A stretch of 64,000 bases of DNA, taken from Burkholderiales bacterium (GTDB taxonomy: Bacteria; Pseudomonadota; Gammaproteobacteria; Burkholderiales; WYBJ01). The first letter of the stretch is position 1. Every line of letters begins with the position of its first letter. Made by a program: the position numbers and the translations under genes. The stretch lies in the NCBI GenBank assembly GCA_022841915.1, contig JALHQN010000008.1, positions 138,713-202,712 of the forward strand, written 5' to 3'. Shown piece after piece: positions 26,995 through 36,269 of this stretch. The notes below the pieces were generated by a model. The model had not been told where the DNA came from. It made no database searches and saw only the letters and a program-made list of their open reading frames with translations.

Positions 26995-27022
26995 CCGATA
27001 TCGATAGGGATATCGACATCGG
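26995..27022. promoter_or_regulatory. inverted repeat upstream of a small membrane-protein gene
   Basis: CCGATATCGATA and TATCGACATCGG match as an inverted repeat at 11 of 12 positions around GGGA. It ends 17 nt before the proposed TTG start at 27039 and overlaps the likely leader. It could be an operator or an RNA hairpin near the ribosome site. Confidence 0.35.
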
Positions 27023-27038
27023 AGTCACGGAGTCCACG

Positions 27039-27401
27039 TTGAGCCTCGATCACCCCTGCCCCGCAGCCGCCGCCGACACGCCCGACGATTCGTTCTGCCG
27101 CCTTCTCTATCGCTATCTGTGGCCCTTTCCTTACTTTCGCGACGTCACGCGCGGCCAGAAAATGGAGCGGCAGCAGAACTATCGCTACAACCGGTCCCTG
27201 CGCGTGTATCTCCCCGGATTCGCGCTCAAGTGGGGCCTGCTCACGGCACTGTGCTTCGGACTGGGCATGCTACTGGGCGGGATGACGGCCCCGATCGTGC
27301 TGACGGCCTGCCTGTTCGTCACCGGCACCTGGACCCTCGTCGTCTGCATGCTGATCATCACCGCCTGGTGCTGGCTCACGCGCTTCCCCGATCTGTATTG
27401 A
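27039..27401 (+). CDS. small two-helix membrane protein of unknown function
   Basis: About 120 residues. The start is placed at TTG 27039 because GGAG lies 7 nt upstream; an in-frame GTG at 26940 would add an unlikely repetitive N-terminus, and ATG 27163 is also possible. The soluble N-terminal half has LLYRYLWPFPYFRDVTRG. Two hydrophobic helices follow, WGLLTALCFGLGMLLGG and LTACLFVTGTWTLVVCMLII. I recognise no family. It lies behind gltX in the same orientation with a hairpin and an inverted repeat between, so it is probably transcribed separately. Confidence 0.6.
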   Translation: MSLDHPCPAAAADTPDDSFCRLLYRYLWPFPYFRDVTRGQKMERQQNYRYNRSLRVYLPGFALKWGLLTALCFGLGMLLGGMTAPIVLTACLFVTGTWTLVVCMLIITAWCWLTRFPDLY

Positions 27402-27585
27402 TCGCAATATCGGGGGTCCCGCGTTGGCGACTCGCTCTGCAAGAAGCGCCGAAATCGCCCTCTCCTTGGGAGCAAACCCGCGCGAGCGGACGACTTGGCT
27501 GAAGATTCCTCGGCGTCCGGCACCGATCGGTTCGACCCGGCTGCCTTGCGCGCGCCGCTGGAGACGAGCGCCGCGAATCCGCGAC

Positions 27586-30500
27586 TCAGAAACCCAACCG
27601 CGCGATGCCTTCGCTCAATCCTTGAAAGGGACGTGCGTCGAAGGCGGCCCGCTCGTACAGGCCGAGCGCACGCGATGGCGCCATACGGATCGGATCGTCG
27701 CTGCTTGCCTGCAGTCTCGGTCGAGGGTAGCCGGGGGCGGACTCGGCTTCGTCCGGATCGGCGCGCTCCAGATAGGCGTCGAGCCGGGCATGCATCCGGC
27801 GCCAGTATTGAGCCATGGCAAGATCACCCGCCCGCACGGCCGGAGGCTCGAGGTGAGCATCCTCGGCAGATTCGGCGGGCGCGTCGATGGCCGCCGCTGC
27901 CTCCGCCTCGATGCTGGACGCGGTATCGCCGGGCGCATCCTCCGCGACACCCGTCGCCCGCCCCGGACTGACAAAGCCGCCTGCCGCAAGCGTCTCCAGC
28001 GTCCCAACCGCCGCGCCGAGCGGCAAGGGCGCTAAAGAGACATCGGCGGCGGCCGGCTGAACCGTCGATAGCTCGGACATCGACGCCTCGCCTCCCCCAT
28101 CGCCTCGCGTCGATCGCCGCGTCGCCTCGGCGGCGATCGGCGCCGTCGTGATCCAGGCTTCGTGCATGCTCGTCGGCCGCGGCACCACCGCGCCATCCGT
28201 GACCGTTCCGGCCACACTCGCCGGCGCAGGCGCCCCATCGGCGGACGCCGACAACGCGTCCTCGCCCGCAGCGACATCGCGCCCGGCGGAGAGACCGGAG
28301 CTCGTTGGCGGCTCGCTCGGCGAGCGGGTTGCAGGATCACCCGGCAGCCCAGGATGCGGGTTCGCCGGCGGCGTCTCGATCGGCGCTGGCCGATCCCCCA
28401 TCGAGGCGCCAGGATCGGCTGGTGCGTCGGGCGTCGCGGGCGAGCCTGGAACGACCGGCGACCCCTCCCCCTGCGCCGGTGTCTGCAGGCGATCGAGTGC
28501 GGTACCGGTCAGCGCGGCCAGCCTCGCCGCATCCCAAGAGGTCTCGTCGGCGAACATCACGCGCTCGACGCGCATCGCATCGGTGACGAACCAGTCGGTC
28601 ACCACGATGGCCGCGGCCACCACGCCGACATCGAAGACCAGAGCCTCGCCGACGCGGCGCACCGCCACGTCGGCAGCAGAGATGCCGTCGAGAAACACGA
28701 TGGCATCGTCTTCTCCCGGCCGTCCGCGCTCCTCGATCACGTCTTGCCCGTCGCCTGGCCCATAGAGATAGCGATCACGCCCTGGCCCGCCGGTGAGACG
28801 ATCGTTGCCCGCGCCGCCCCGCAGGCGATCGTCGACCGACGTGCCGAGCAACACCTCCGACAATCCGGTACCGGGCACATCGACGCCTGCCGACAACACG
28901 CTTGCTGCGTCCAGCACCGAGCCGTCGGCGAATTCGAAGCGCTCGATCATCGCCTGCTCGGCCTGCATCGCCGCGAATCGATCCAGCACGACCCGCACGC
29001 CCGAGACATCCAGATGCATCCGCTGCTGATCGTAAGCGAGCGTCATGCTCTGCGCATGGACGCCGTCGCCGAAGACGATGGTGTCGTTGCCTTCGCCGGG
29101 CGCCTCCACCACGCTCAGAGAGTTGCCCGAGACACCGACGTAGCGATCGTCGCCGGGCCCGCCCGCCATCACGCCGCCCGTCGCCATCGCCCCGGCGGGG
29201 ATGTCGTCGTCGCCCGCCGAACCGATCACGTAGCGCCAGCCGCCCGCCAGGGCGAACAAGTCGGCGAAACTGAAAACGTCCGTGCTGTCTTCACCGAAGA
29301 CGATGCGCTCCAGCGGCACGTCGGGCAGCGCGTCGCCGTTGGCATGCTGCCAGGCCCCCGAAAGCGGCCACAGCACCTCCACCGCATCGCCGTACTCCCC
29401 GATCTCGAGCACGTAGGCTGCTTGTTGCGCCAGTCGAACGGACGGCCCGAAAACGCCGGCATCGTCCTCGATCAATCCGAGATACGGTCGGCCGGGCCTG
29501 CTCAGATCGAGTCCGACCCGAATGTCCCCCGGCCCGACGCCTTCGCGAAAGACGAGCGTGTCGATGCCGCCGCCGAGGGCACCCAGACTCGCGTGGTAAA
29601 TCTCGTCACGCGGGCCGGGCACCGCGCCGAGCGCCGCGAACGTCACGCCGTCGACATCGAACGCGCGCTGCCCGGATGCCGTGAAATAGCTGCGAAACAC
29701 GCCATGCTCGTCGGTACCCTGGAACTCGACGATGACATCGCGGCCGTCGCCCGCATGGTAGTAATAGGTGTCGTCGTGCGCGCCGCCCGCGAGCGTATCG
29801 TTCCCCGGGCCGCCGACGAGGACGTCCTGGCCGGCACCGCCGCTGAGCGCATCGTCGCCCAGATGACCGTAGATGGCATCGGCATGCACACCGCCGACGA
29901 TCACATCATCGCCGTCCGCGCCCTCCTGGCGCAACCCGCCGGCGCGCGCCAGCAACGTCTCGAAATCGAGGGTGTCGCCACCTTCGAACTCGAAGCGCTC
30001 GATGCGCTGCTCGCGCGCCGCGGAGAAGACGAGCTGCCCGCCGTCGCCGGCGAGCGTCATCTCGATTAGCAATTCACCCGAGGCATCGCGACGCCCGACG
30101 ATGTCGAATTCTCCCGCCGCGATGCCCGCACCGAAAGCGATCACGTCGAAGCCGCCGCGCTCGTCGATGCGATCCTGGCCGTCGCCCCGGTTGTAGACAT
30201 ATCGATCGTCGCCGTGCAGTCCCGCCAGCAGATCGTTGCCCGCACCGCCGATCAGGATGTCGTCGAATTCATCACCGATAATGACATCGGCGGCGTCCGT
30301 GCCGTGCAGCGTGCGATCCGTATCCACGCGGGCGACGATCGCCTCGACGTCGAGTGCGGTCGACTCGAACCGGACCGCGTCGATGCCCCGATCGGCCTCG
30401 TGCTCGAACGCGAGCCAGTCGCGCACGAAGATGCGTGCACTACCTGCGCGCTCCACCAACACCAGATGGTCGCCGGAACGACGAAACCGGATGTCGGTCG

Positions 30501-33500
30501 GCACGACGCCCTCGCCGAACACGACGACATCGTCGCCCTCAGCCGGCGCTTCGACGATCGTGTCGACGCCCTCGAAGCGCGCGAACTCGTAGACATCGTC
30601 GTCGGCGCCGCCCGCCATGCGATCGTCGCCGGCGCCGCCGACCAGAAGATCCGCACCGAGGCCGCCGATAAGCGTGTCGTTGCCGCCCAACCCCCACAAG
30701 ACGTCGTCGCCATCACCGCCGTCCAGGCGATCGTCCAGTTCGCTGCCCACCAGCAGATCGTCGCCGCCGAAGCCGAACATATCGGCGGCCGCGCCCGGGG
30801 CCGCGGCCAAGGCCTCCGAGGCACCCGTGCCGGTGACGACCTCCCCCAGCAGCTCGCTGAGCGCTAGCAGCTCCGCACCGGAGAGCAGATCGCTCGATCC
30901 GATGCGCAGCCGCAGGGAGGAAAGCGCGATCCCGCCGTCGAGTACGATGGCATCGCTCCCGCCGTAGGTGATCCGCAGGGGATCGGTGCCTTCGCCGCTG
31001 TCGCGCACGCGGCTTGCGCGCAGCGCGGACAATTCGATGCCTTCCAGGAAAACCAGTGTGTTGATCCCGGCGACATCCTCGATGCGATCCACGCCGTCGC
31101 CGGGACGAAACTCGTAGGTGTCGTTGCCTGCCCCGCCGTTGAGCACGTCCGGACCCAACCCGCCGTTGAGCGTATCGTCGCCCGCTTCGCCGTACAGCGT
31201 ATCGGCCCCCGCGCCGCCTTGCAGGCGATCGTCGCCGCCCTGACCGTAAAGCTTGTCGTTGCCATCGCCGCCGTCGAGCAGGTCGGCCTCCCCGCCATGC
31301 GGATCCTCGGGATCATCCCCATGGAGAATGTCATCGCCGTCGCCGCCGAACAGCTCGTCGGCACCACCCAAGCCGAACAGCAAGTCGTCGCCCGCGCCGC
31401 CATCGAGGACATCGTTGCCATGCCACTGCGGCGCGAGATCGAAGGCATCGCCGATCAGCCAATCGTCGCCGCTGCCGCCGTAGAGCCTGTCGGCGGCGCC
31501 TGCGCCGACGATGCGATCGTTGCCTTCTTCCCCGAAGATGAGGTCGGCGCCGTGGAACGCGCCGTCGACCTCGCTGTCGCCGATGATGATGTCGTTGCCG
31601 GCACCGCCGAAGGCGATGTCGGCATGGCCGTGGCCGTGAATCTCGTCGTCGCCCGGACCGCCGTTCAGGATGTCGCTGCCATGGAGATGGCCGGGCAGGC
31701 CTTCGATATCGCCGTAGAGCTTGTCGGCGCCTTCGCCGCCGCTCAGCGTATCGTTGCCGCCTTCCCCGGTCAGGATGTCATCGCCCTCGCCACCGTCGAG
31801 CAGATCGTCGCCATAGCTCGATACGTAGCGCAGGTACTCGACGAACCGCCCGGGGAAGATCTCGATCGGCACTGCCGCATAGCCGTACTGTTCGCCGGTG
31901 ATTCGGTCGTTGCCCGCGCCGCCCACCAGCACGTCGTGGCCCTCGCCGCCGATGATGATATCGTCGCCATCGTCGCCGAAAATCCGGTCGTCGCCGCCGA
32001 AGCCGTGCATGAGATCGTTACCGCTGCCGCCATAGAGCGTGTCGCCGGCTTGCCGCACCTGCTCCGGATAGACATTCGGGAAGATCGTCGTGCTGTCGTG
32101 ACTGGGCGCGATGTCGAATAGATAATGCCCGGCCACGACCTCGCGGGCGATCCATCGGCTGGTATCGTCGTCGACGGCGATGAAGTCCTCGTCCCCCAGC
32201 AAGGCGTCGTTGCCCGGACCGCCGGCGAGAACGTCGCGGCCGCCCCCGCCGTAGATCACGTCGTCTGCCGCGCTGCCCAGCACCAGGTCGTCGCCCGGGC
32301 CTGCTGCGATCCACAAGCCCCAGCCGGGAGAAGCGGGGCCGTCCGCATTCGCGAGGAAACTGTCGAGGGACATCTGCACCGTGGCATAGAGGCGATCGTG
32401 ACCGTACCCGCCGATCATCCGCTTGGGCCACAGCGGGCTCGGCCCGATCAGCACTTCATCGGCCAGATAGGCGTCGATGACGGTCGGTGTCGGCGGGGGC
32501 CCGGGCGCCTGGATCTCGAACCCGAAATCGCCGTTGCGCACATCCGCGCCCAGGTCGAATTCGCCCCCGTCGAAGGCGAGAATCCAACGGGCGCCTTGAG
32601 TCAGAACGAACCTGCGATCCGGCGAGCGCCAGACACCGCTCGCGTTCTCGACACGCTCGAACACGCGCGGCACGAGATCCCAGCTCTCGGTCTTGATGAC
32701 GATGCGGCCCCGCATGACCCCATCGGGCTCGCGCGCATCGACGATGACGTCGGCCCCGTCGCCCTGGCGCCAGATGTAGGTATCGTAGCCCAGCCCGCCG
32801 ACGAGCTTGTCGCTACCGGGGCCGCCGAACAGCGTGTCGTCGCCGCGACCGCCTTCGAGATAGTCGTCGCCTGCCAGGCCCTCGAGGACATCATTGCCGC
32901 CCTCGCCGTAGAGACGGTCGTCGCCCGCGGCGCCGAGCAGGGTGTCCGCGCCTCCCCGCGCAGTGGCCGGGTTGGCCGCCGCATCGCCATCCGCGCCGAA
33001 CAACACTTTGCGCGCGCGGCCCAACTGCGCGAGGTTCTCCAGCGCCTGCCGTAGCTGCTTGCGCTGCCAGGGCGCGAGGGCTGCATCGGGATCGACCAGG
33101 GTCGCGCCGGGATTGCCGGTAAAGAGCAGGACCTGCTCGCCCAAGGCCGTCGCGTAGAGCGTCGCGTCGCCGCCGATGCCAGCGGCGTGGTCGGCCATGC
33201 CCAATCGCAGCTTGTGTTCGAGGAAAGCCGCGCGATCGTCGATCCAAGCCTGGGTGATCGTGCCCTGCCCCGTTCCCGGATCGGAGAGCGTCAGCGCCTC
33301 GTCGCGGCCGTACGCCAAGTGAAGACCAGGCGCCCCCAACGCGACGAAGGGATCGAGTTCCTTCAAGGCATAGCGATACGCCGCGCCCTGATCGGTGGCC
33401 GCCTTGGCCGCCTGGGCCATGGCGTCGGCAGCGACGTCCGCCAGCGGCACGATATTCAGGCTGCCGACGAGATCGGCTTCGATCAACCGGTCTTCGATCG

Positions 33501-35196
33501 CCTTGATGCGCTGGTGCAGCTCGTCGCGATAGACCAGGCGACCGTAAGAATCCACACCGTCCGCTGACGGCGCGTCCTTGGACCAATCGATCGCACCGAC
33601 CACCTGCCGGGAGAACAGGAGGCGCCCGAGCGCATCGACCACGGATTCGAGCGTGTCGTGCTCGGCCAGCGCCCCCAAGGGAAGCAGGCTGAAGTGCTCC
33701 TTGCGCAGATTCGACGCGCTGCGCAGGATGGTCTCGGCCTGGGCTTGCGTGAGTTCCGGGCTGGCGGTCTGCAGCATGCGAATGACGGCGAGCGAGTCGA
33801 CGATCAGCGTGATGGAGTGCGTCGTGCCAAAATCGCCCCAGCCTCGGTCGCCGAAGGGCCACCCGACCCACGTCGGCTGGTTCTCGATGTAGACGGAGAT
33901 CAAGTCCGCATCGCGCGCCGCGCGCATGCCGGAGTCGGCGACGATGTTCCAGTCGGTAGCATTGAGCAGGCTGGTGAACCTCGTCGCCGAATCGCGCCCG
34001 CCACGGGGGACCCCCGCGATCTGGTAGATATCGACATGAGCCGGAATGAGACCGCTCTGTTGCAGCGAGGGAAAATCGCGGCCTGCCATCCGGTCCAGAG
34101 TCAGACCGTGCGTGCCCACCAGGCTTTCGGACAAGAACAGGCTGACGAGAAACGAAAGCGCGGAATTCGACTGGATCGCGACATCGTCGGCGCCTTTGGC
34201 GAGCGCCTTCTGGGCTTGCTTGTCAGCCTCCCGGCTCAGAAACGACACGATATCCGAGGGGTGCAGTTGCTGGCCCAGACCATCGACGAACCCCGCGATG
34301 CCGGTGAGCGCACTGGGCAGGAACGGTCGAAAGATCCCCAGCAAGGGCATGGATCGAACGACAAAGCTCGCCAGCATACCCAGATCGAGTTCCGCCCTCG
34401 CCACCCACGCCTGGGCGCGAGCCAGGGTCGCCTCCCGGTTATCGGGATGCATGTAGTAGTCGTAATCCCTCAGCAACTGGGCGTAGGTGACGCCGGGCGC
34501 CGTATCGGCAATACGCCCGACGCCGGAGGCATTGAAGAGATGAACCGATGCCACCCGCTCGCCATGAAGCACCGAGAACATCGTCGCCAGATGCCCGCCG
34601 AGCGAATAGCCCGACAGATTCACGCGCGTGCTCCCTCCCATGGCGTTCTTGAACTCCCGCAACGCATCGACGCGCAGGTTGGCAAGCGAGCCGCTGCCGG
34701 GAGCGTCGGGCGTCGCGCCCGTCATCCGCGTGCCATCGAGCAGAGACGCCCAGTACTTCTCCATGCTGGAGAGCTGGGTGAACGCCATGCCATTGAAGGC
34801 GATGTCGCCCGCTGCACCCTTGACCGAATCGCGCTGAGCGTCGCCGCCGAACTCGATATCGCGAAACTCGGTGCTGCGGAAGGCGAGGGTATATTTGCCG
34901 TCGAGGCGGCTTTTCAGGAGGGTCGCGGAGAAGCCGCTGGCTTGGTTGGGGAGGTGATCGATGATTTCCCAGGTGGCGAAGAATTCGTCGATCTGGGGCA
35001 CAGCCATTCGGGTGCCGCCGCTCGCCTCAGCAGGCCGCGGCGCCCTCGGGTTTGGAGGAGAGAAATGGTTGTTTCCGTTCTGCAACCTTTGGAACACAAG
35101 ATTCGCCGTCGTTAGGCTAATTCCATCCAAATAGGATTCTGCGGCAATCTGAGCAAGTGCCGCTTGGTACATTGAGCGAGAACTAGGGTTGCTCAT
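27586..35196 (-). CDS. giant RTX protein with lipase-like N-terminal domain
   Basis: 2536-residue predicted type I secreted protein. The first about 480 residues form an alpha/beta-hydrolase resembling class-3/RTX lipases: NLSGYSLGGHLATMF carries the nucleophile Ser near 198 in GxSxG, and GTTHSITLIVDSLAVIRML near 465 is a candidate His region. Downstream, many Ca-binding nonapeptide repeats (GGxGxDxLx) occur in blocks at about nt 32950-32760, 32290-31100, 30770-30600, 30260-30190, 29900-29750 and 28840-28745. Between and after them lie RTX-associated segments such as YEFRPGDGVDRIEDVAGI. An Ala/Pro-rich linker and a short C-terminal domain end the protein. There is no signal peptide. Its start overlaps the stop of the upstream membrane-protein gene. 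No type I exporter is in the window. Confidence 0.9.
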   Translation of the reverse strand: MSNPSSRSMYQAALAQIAAESYLDGISLTTANLVFQRLQNGNNHFSPPNPRAPRPAEASGGTRMAVPQIDEFFATWEIIDHLPNQASGFSATLLKSRLDGKYTLAFRSTEFRDIEFGGDAQRDSVKGAAGDIAFNGMAFTQLSSMEKYWASLLDGTRMTGATPDAPGSGSLANLRVDALREFKNAMGGSTRVNLSGYSLGGHLATMFSVLHGERVASVHLFNASGVGRIADTAPGVTYAQLLRDYDYYMHPDNREATLARAQAWVARAELDLGMLASFVVRSMPLLGIFRPFLPSALTGIAGFVDGLGQQLHPSDIVSFLSREADKQAQKALAKGADDVAIQSNSALSFLVSLFLSESLVGTHGLTLDRMAGRDFPSLQQSGLIPAHVDIYQIAGVPRGGRDSATRFTSLLNATDWNIVADSGMRAARDADLISVYIENQPTWVGWPFGDRGWGDFGTTHSITLIVDSLAVIRMLQTASPELTQAQAETILRSASNLRKEHFSLLPLGALAEHDTLESVVDALGRLLFSRQVVGAIDWSKDAPSADGVDSYGRLVYRDELHQRIKAIEDRLIEADLVGSLNIVPLADVAADAMAQAAKAATDQGAAYRYALKELDPFVALGAPGLHLAYGRDEALTLSDPGTGQGTITQAWIDDRAAFLEHKLRLGMADHAAGIGGDATLYATALGEQVLLFTGNPGATLVDPDAALAPWQRKQLRQALENLAQLGRARKVLFGADGDAAANPATARGGADTLLGAAGDDRLYGEGGNDVLEGLAGDDYLEGGRGDDTLFGGPGSDKLVGGLGYDTYIWRQGDGADVIVDAREPDGVMRGRIVIKTESWDLVPRVFERVENASGVWRSPDRRFVLTQGARWILAFDGGEFDLGADVRNGDFGFEIQAPGPPPTPTVIDAYLADEVLIGPSPLWPKRMIGGYGHDRLYATVQMSLDSFLANADGPASPGWGLWIAAGPGDDLVLGSAADDVIYGGGGRDVLAGGPGNDALLGDEDFIAVDDDTSRWIAREVVAGHYLFDIAPSHDSTTIFPNVYPEQVRQAGDTLYGGSGNDLMHGFGGDDRIFGDDGDDIIIGGEGHDVLVGGAGNDRITGEQYGYAAVPIEIFPGRFVEYLRYVSSYGDDLLDGGEGDDILTGEGGNDTLSGGEGADKLYGDIEGLPGHLHGSDILNGGPGDDEIHGHGHADIAFGGAGNDIIIGDSEVDGAFHGADLIFGEEGNDRIVGAGAADRLYGGSGDDWLIGDAFDLAPQWHGNDVLDGGAGDDLLFGLGGADELFGGDGDDILHGDDPEDPHGGEADLLDGGDGNDKLYGQGGDDRLQGGAGADTLYGEAGDDTLNGGLGPDVLNGGAGNDTYEFRPGDGVDRIEDVAGINTLVFLEGIELSALRASRVRDSGEGTDPLRITYGGSDAIVLDGGIALSSLRLRIGSSDLLSGAELLALSELLGEVVTGTGASEALAAAPGAAADMFGFGGDDLLVGSELDDRLDGGDGDDVLWGLGGNDTLIGGLGADLLVGGAGDDRMAGGADDDVYEFARFEGVDTIVEAPAEGDDVVVFGEGVVPTDIRFRRSGDHLVLVERAGSARIFVRDWLAFEHEADRGIDAVRFESTALDVEAIVARVDTDRTLHGTDAADVIIGDEFDDILIGGAGNDLLAGLHGDDRYVYNRGDGQDRIDERGGFDVIAFGAGIAAGEFDIVGRRDASGELLIEMTLAGDGGQLVFSAAREQRIERFEFEGGDTLDFETLLARAGGLRQEGADGDDVIVGGVHADAIYGHLGDDALSGGAGQDVLVGGPGNDTLAGGAHDDTYYYHAGDGRDVIVEFQGTDEHGVFRSYFTASGQRAFDVDGVTFAALGAVPGPRDEIYHASLGALGGGIDTLVFREGVGPGDIRVGLDLSRPGRPYLGLIEDDAGVFGPSVRLAQQAAYVLEIGEYGDAVEVLWPLSGAWQHANGDALPDVPLERIVFGEDSTDVFSFADLFALAGGWRYVIGSAGDDDIPAGAMATGGVMAGGPGDDRYVGVSGNSLSVVEAPGEGNDTIVFGDGVHAQSMTLAYDQQRMHLDVSGVRVVLDRFAAMQAEQAMIERFEFADGSVLDAASVLSAGVDVPGTGLSEVLLGTSVDDRLRGGAGNDRLTGGPGRDRYLYGPGDGQDVIEERGRPGEDDAIVFLDGISAADVAVRRVGEALVFDVGVVAAAIVVTDWFVTDAMRVERVMFADETSWDAARLAALTGTALDRLQTPAQGEGSPVVPGSPATPDAPADPGASMGDRPAPIETPPANPHPGLPGDPATRSPSEPPTSSGLSAGRDVAAGEDALSASADGAPAPASVAGTVTDGAVVPRPTSMHEAWITTAPIAAEATRRSTRGDGGGEASMSELSTVQPAAADVSLAPLPLGAAVGTLETLAAGGFVSPGRATGVAEDAPGDTASSIEAEAAAAIDAPAESAEDAHLEPPAVRAGDLAMAQYWRRMHARLDAYLERADPDEAESAPGYPRPRLQASSDDPIRMAPSRALGLYERAAFDARPFQGLSEGIARLGF

Positions 35197-35978
35197 CGCA
35201 ACGGCACCCCTAACTCTCGCGGGCTTGGACGAAGAACCTTCTTTAGAAACATCTCGGTTTGTTGATCGTCTTTACCTCTGGGACATATATCCATTGGCCT
35301 TGATCGATAGAATCCCGTTTTTCTCCCGAGCACTTCATCAGAAGCAAGGACCACTGCTTGTATCTCACCTGCGTGGATATTGAAGAACCGATGCCTTGGA
35401 CGGCTAATCTCCCGCCATGTGAACCCGTATAGACTTCGCGGCTTTAGGGAGAACTCCTTCCGTATACTTCGTAGCGATCCGAGATCTGACGAGGTATACC
35501 GCGCGAAAGCCTGTCCAGCCGAAGGCTCCTCGAACATTGATTCGTCGTATAGCCTCCTAAGGATCGGCGATGGCAGTACGGCGGCTGAAATCTCGATAAA
35601 CGTGTACGTCTGGATCATGTGCCAAGGGGTCCTCGCCTCCCGATTCGTATGCCCCCAAGGATCCTCCGGTATATCCCCATCCCGCATGCGATCGAAGTAG
35701 TCCTTGCTGCCGTCACGAGGACGCATTTGCAGAATGCCTTCGACATTGTCCATGGTGCGATAGATGAATTCTCCCGCCTGGGTCTTGCACAGGTGATCGA
35801 AGTACAGATCGCCAGCGTATCGGTGGATATAGGGCAGGAACACGGCACAGAGCACGACGCCGAGCACCACTTGGCCACGGCGCGACTTGGCGCGCAGCAA
35901 CGCGAAACCGACGAAAGCCGCTAGCGGCCACACGAGCAGCGTCTCGTACAGCGAGAGAATGTCCCACCAGGTTCTCAT
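35193..35978 (-). CDS. membrane-anchored protein of unknown function coupled to the RTX gene
   Basis: About 261 residues from ATG 35978; a GGAGG lies about 12 nt upstream. Two hydrophobic segments, ETLLVWPLAAFVGFALL and VVLGVVLCAVFLPYIHRYAG, anchor it. The rest is a hydrophilic, probably extracytoplasmic domain (FDHLCKTQAGEFIYRT, WHMIQTYTFIEISAAVLP). I recognise no family. The stop overlaps the RTX start as ATGA (35193-35196), so the two are made together. It may be an immunity-like, chaperone or accessory factor for the RTX protein. The 3' half (about 35200-35560) has visibly lower GC than its surroundings, suggesting a separate origin. Confidence 0.65.
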   Translation of the reverse strand: MRTWWDILSLYETLLVWPLAAFVGFALLRAKSRRGQVVLGVVLCAVFLPYIHRYAGDLYFDHLCKTQAGEFIYRTMDNVEGILQMRPRDGSKDYFDRMRDGDIPEDPWGHTNREARTPWHMIQTYTFIEISAAVLPSPILRRLYDESMFEEPSAGQAFARYTSSDLGSLRSIRKEFSLKPRSLYGFTWREISRPRHRFFNIHAGEIQAVVLASDEVLGRKTGFYRSRPMDICPRGKDDQQTEMFLKKVLRPSPRELGVPLR

Positions 35979-36199
35979 GCTTGTCGCAAGCCTCCCCGCC
36001 ACGTGCATCTGCCCGGACTTTGCATCGGCGCAGACCGGAATCACGGCCTCTTCTTCGGGCAGCGCTCGCTGCCTGCCCGTAGCTCGAAGAAATACGCCGC
36101 TGGCGGCGAGGAGTCAATCTGTCGAATGGCCTAGAGACATGCCACCTGGGTGCATGCCCTGAACAGTAGAAGGGGGCGACTCGCTATCTCCAGATGCGA

Positions 36200-36224
36200 A
36201 AACGCCCCTGCGAAAGGGGCGTTT
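36200..36224 (-). terminator. rho-independent terminator of the sugar-nucleotide pyrophosphorylase gene
   Basis: AAACGCCCCT and AGGGGCGTTT form a 10-bp stem with a 5-nt loop, 46 nt after the gene's stop. Read on the minus strand the stem is followed by TTTTCGC. Confidence 0.75.
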
Positions 36225-36269
36225 CGTCGGAGGATCGCGCGTTCGACACGCCGACCCTGCCCTGGCCGA

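Noticed and set aside
28162-30069. Long plus-strand open frame opposite the RTX gene
   Set aside because: It is antisense to the repeat-rich RTX gene, whose codons give stop-free shadow frames. Its translation has no recognisable domain.
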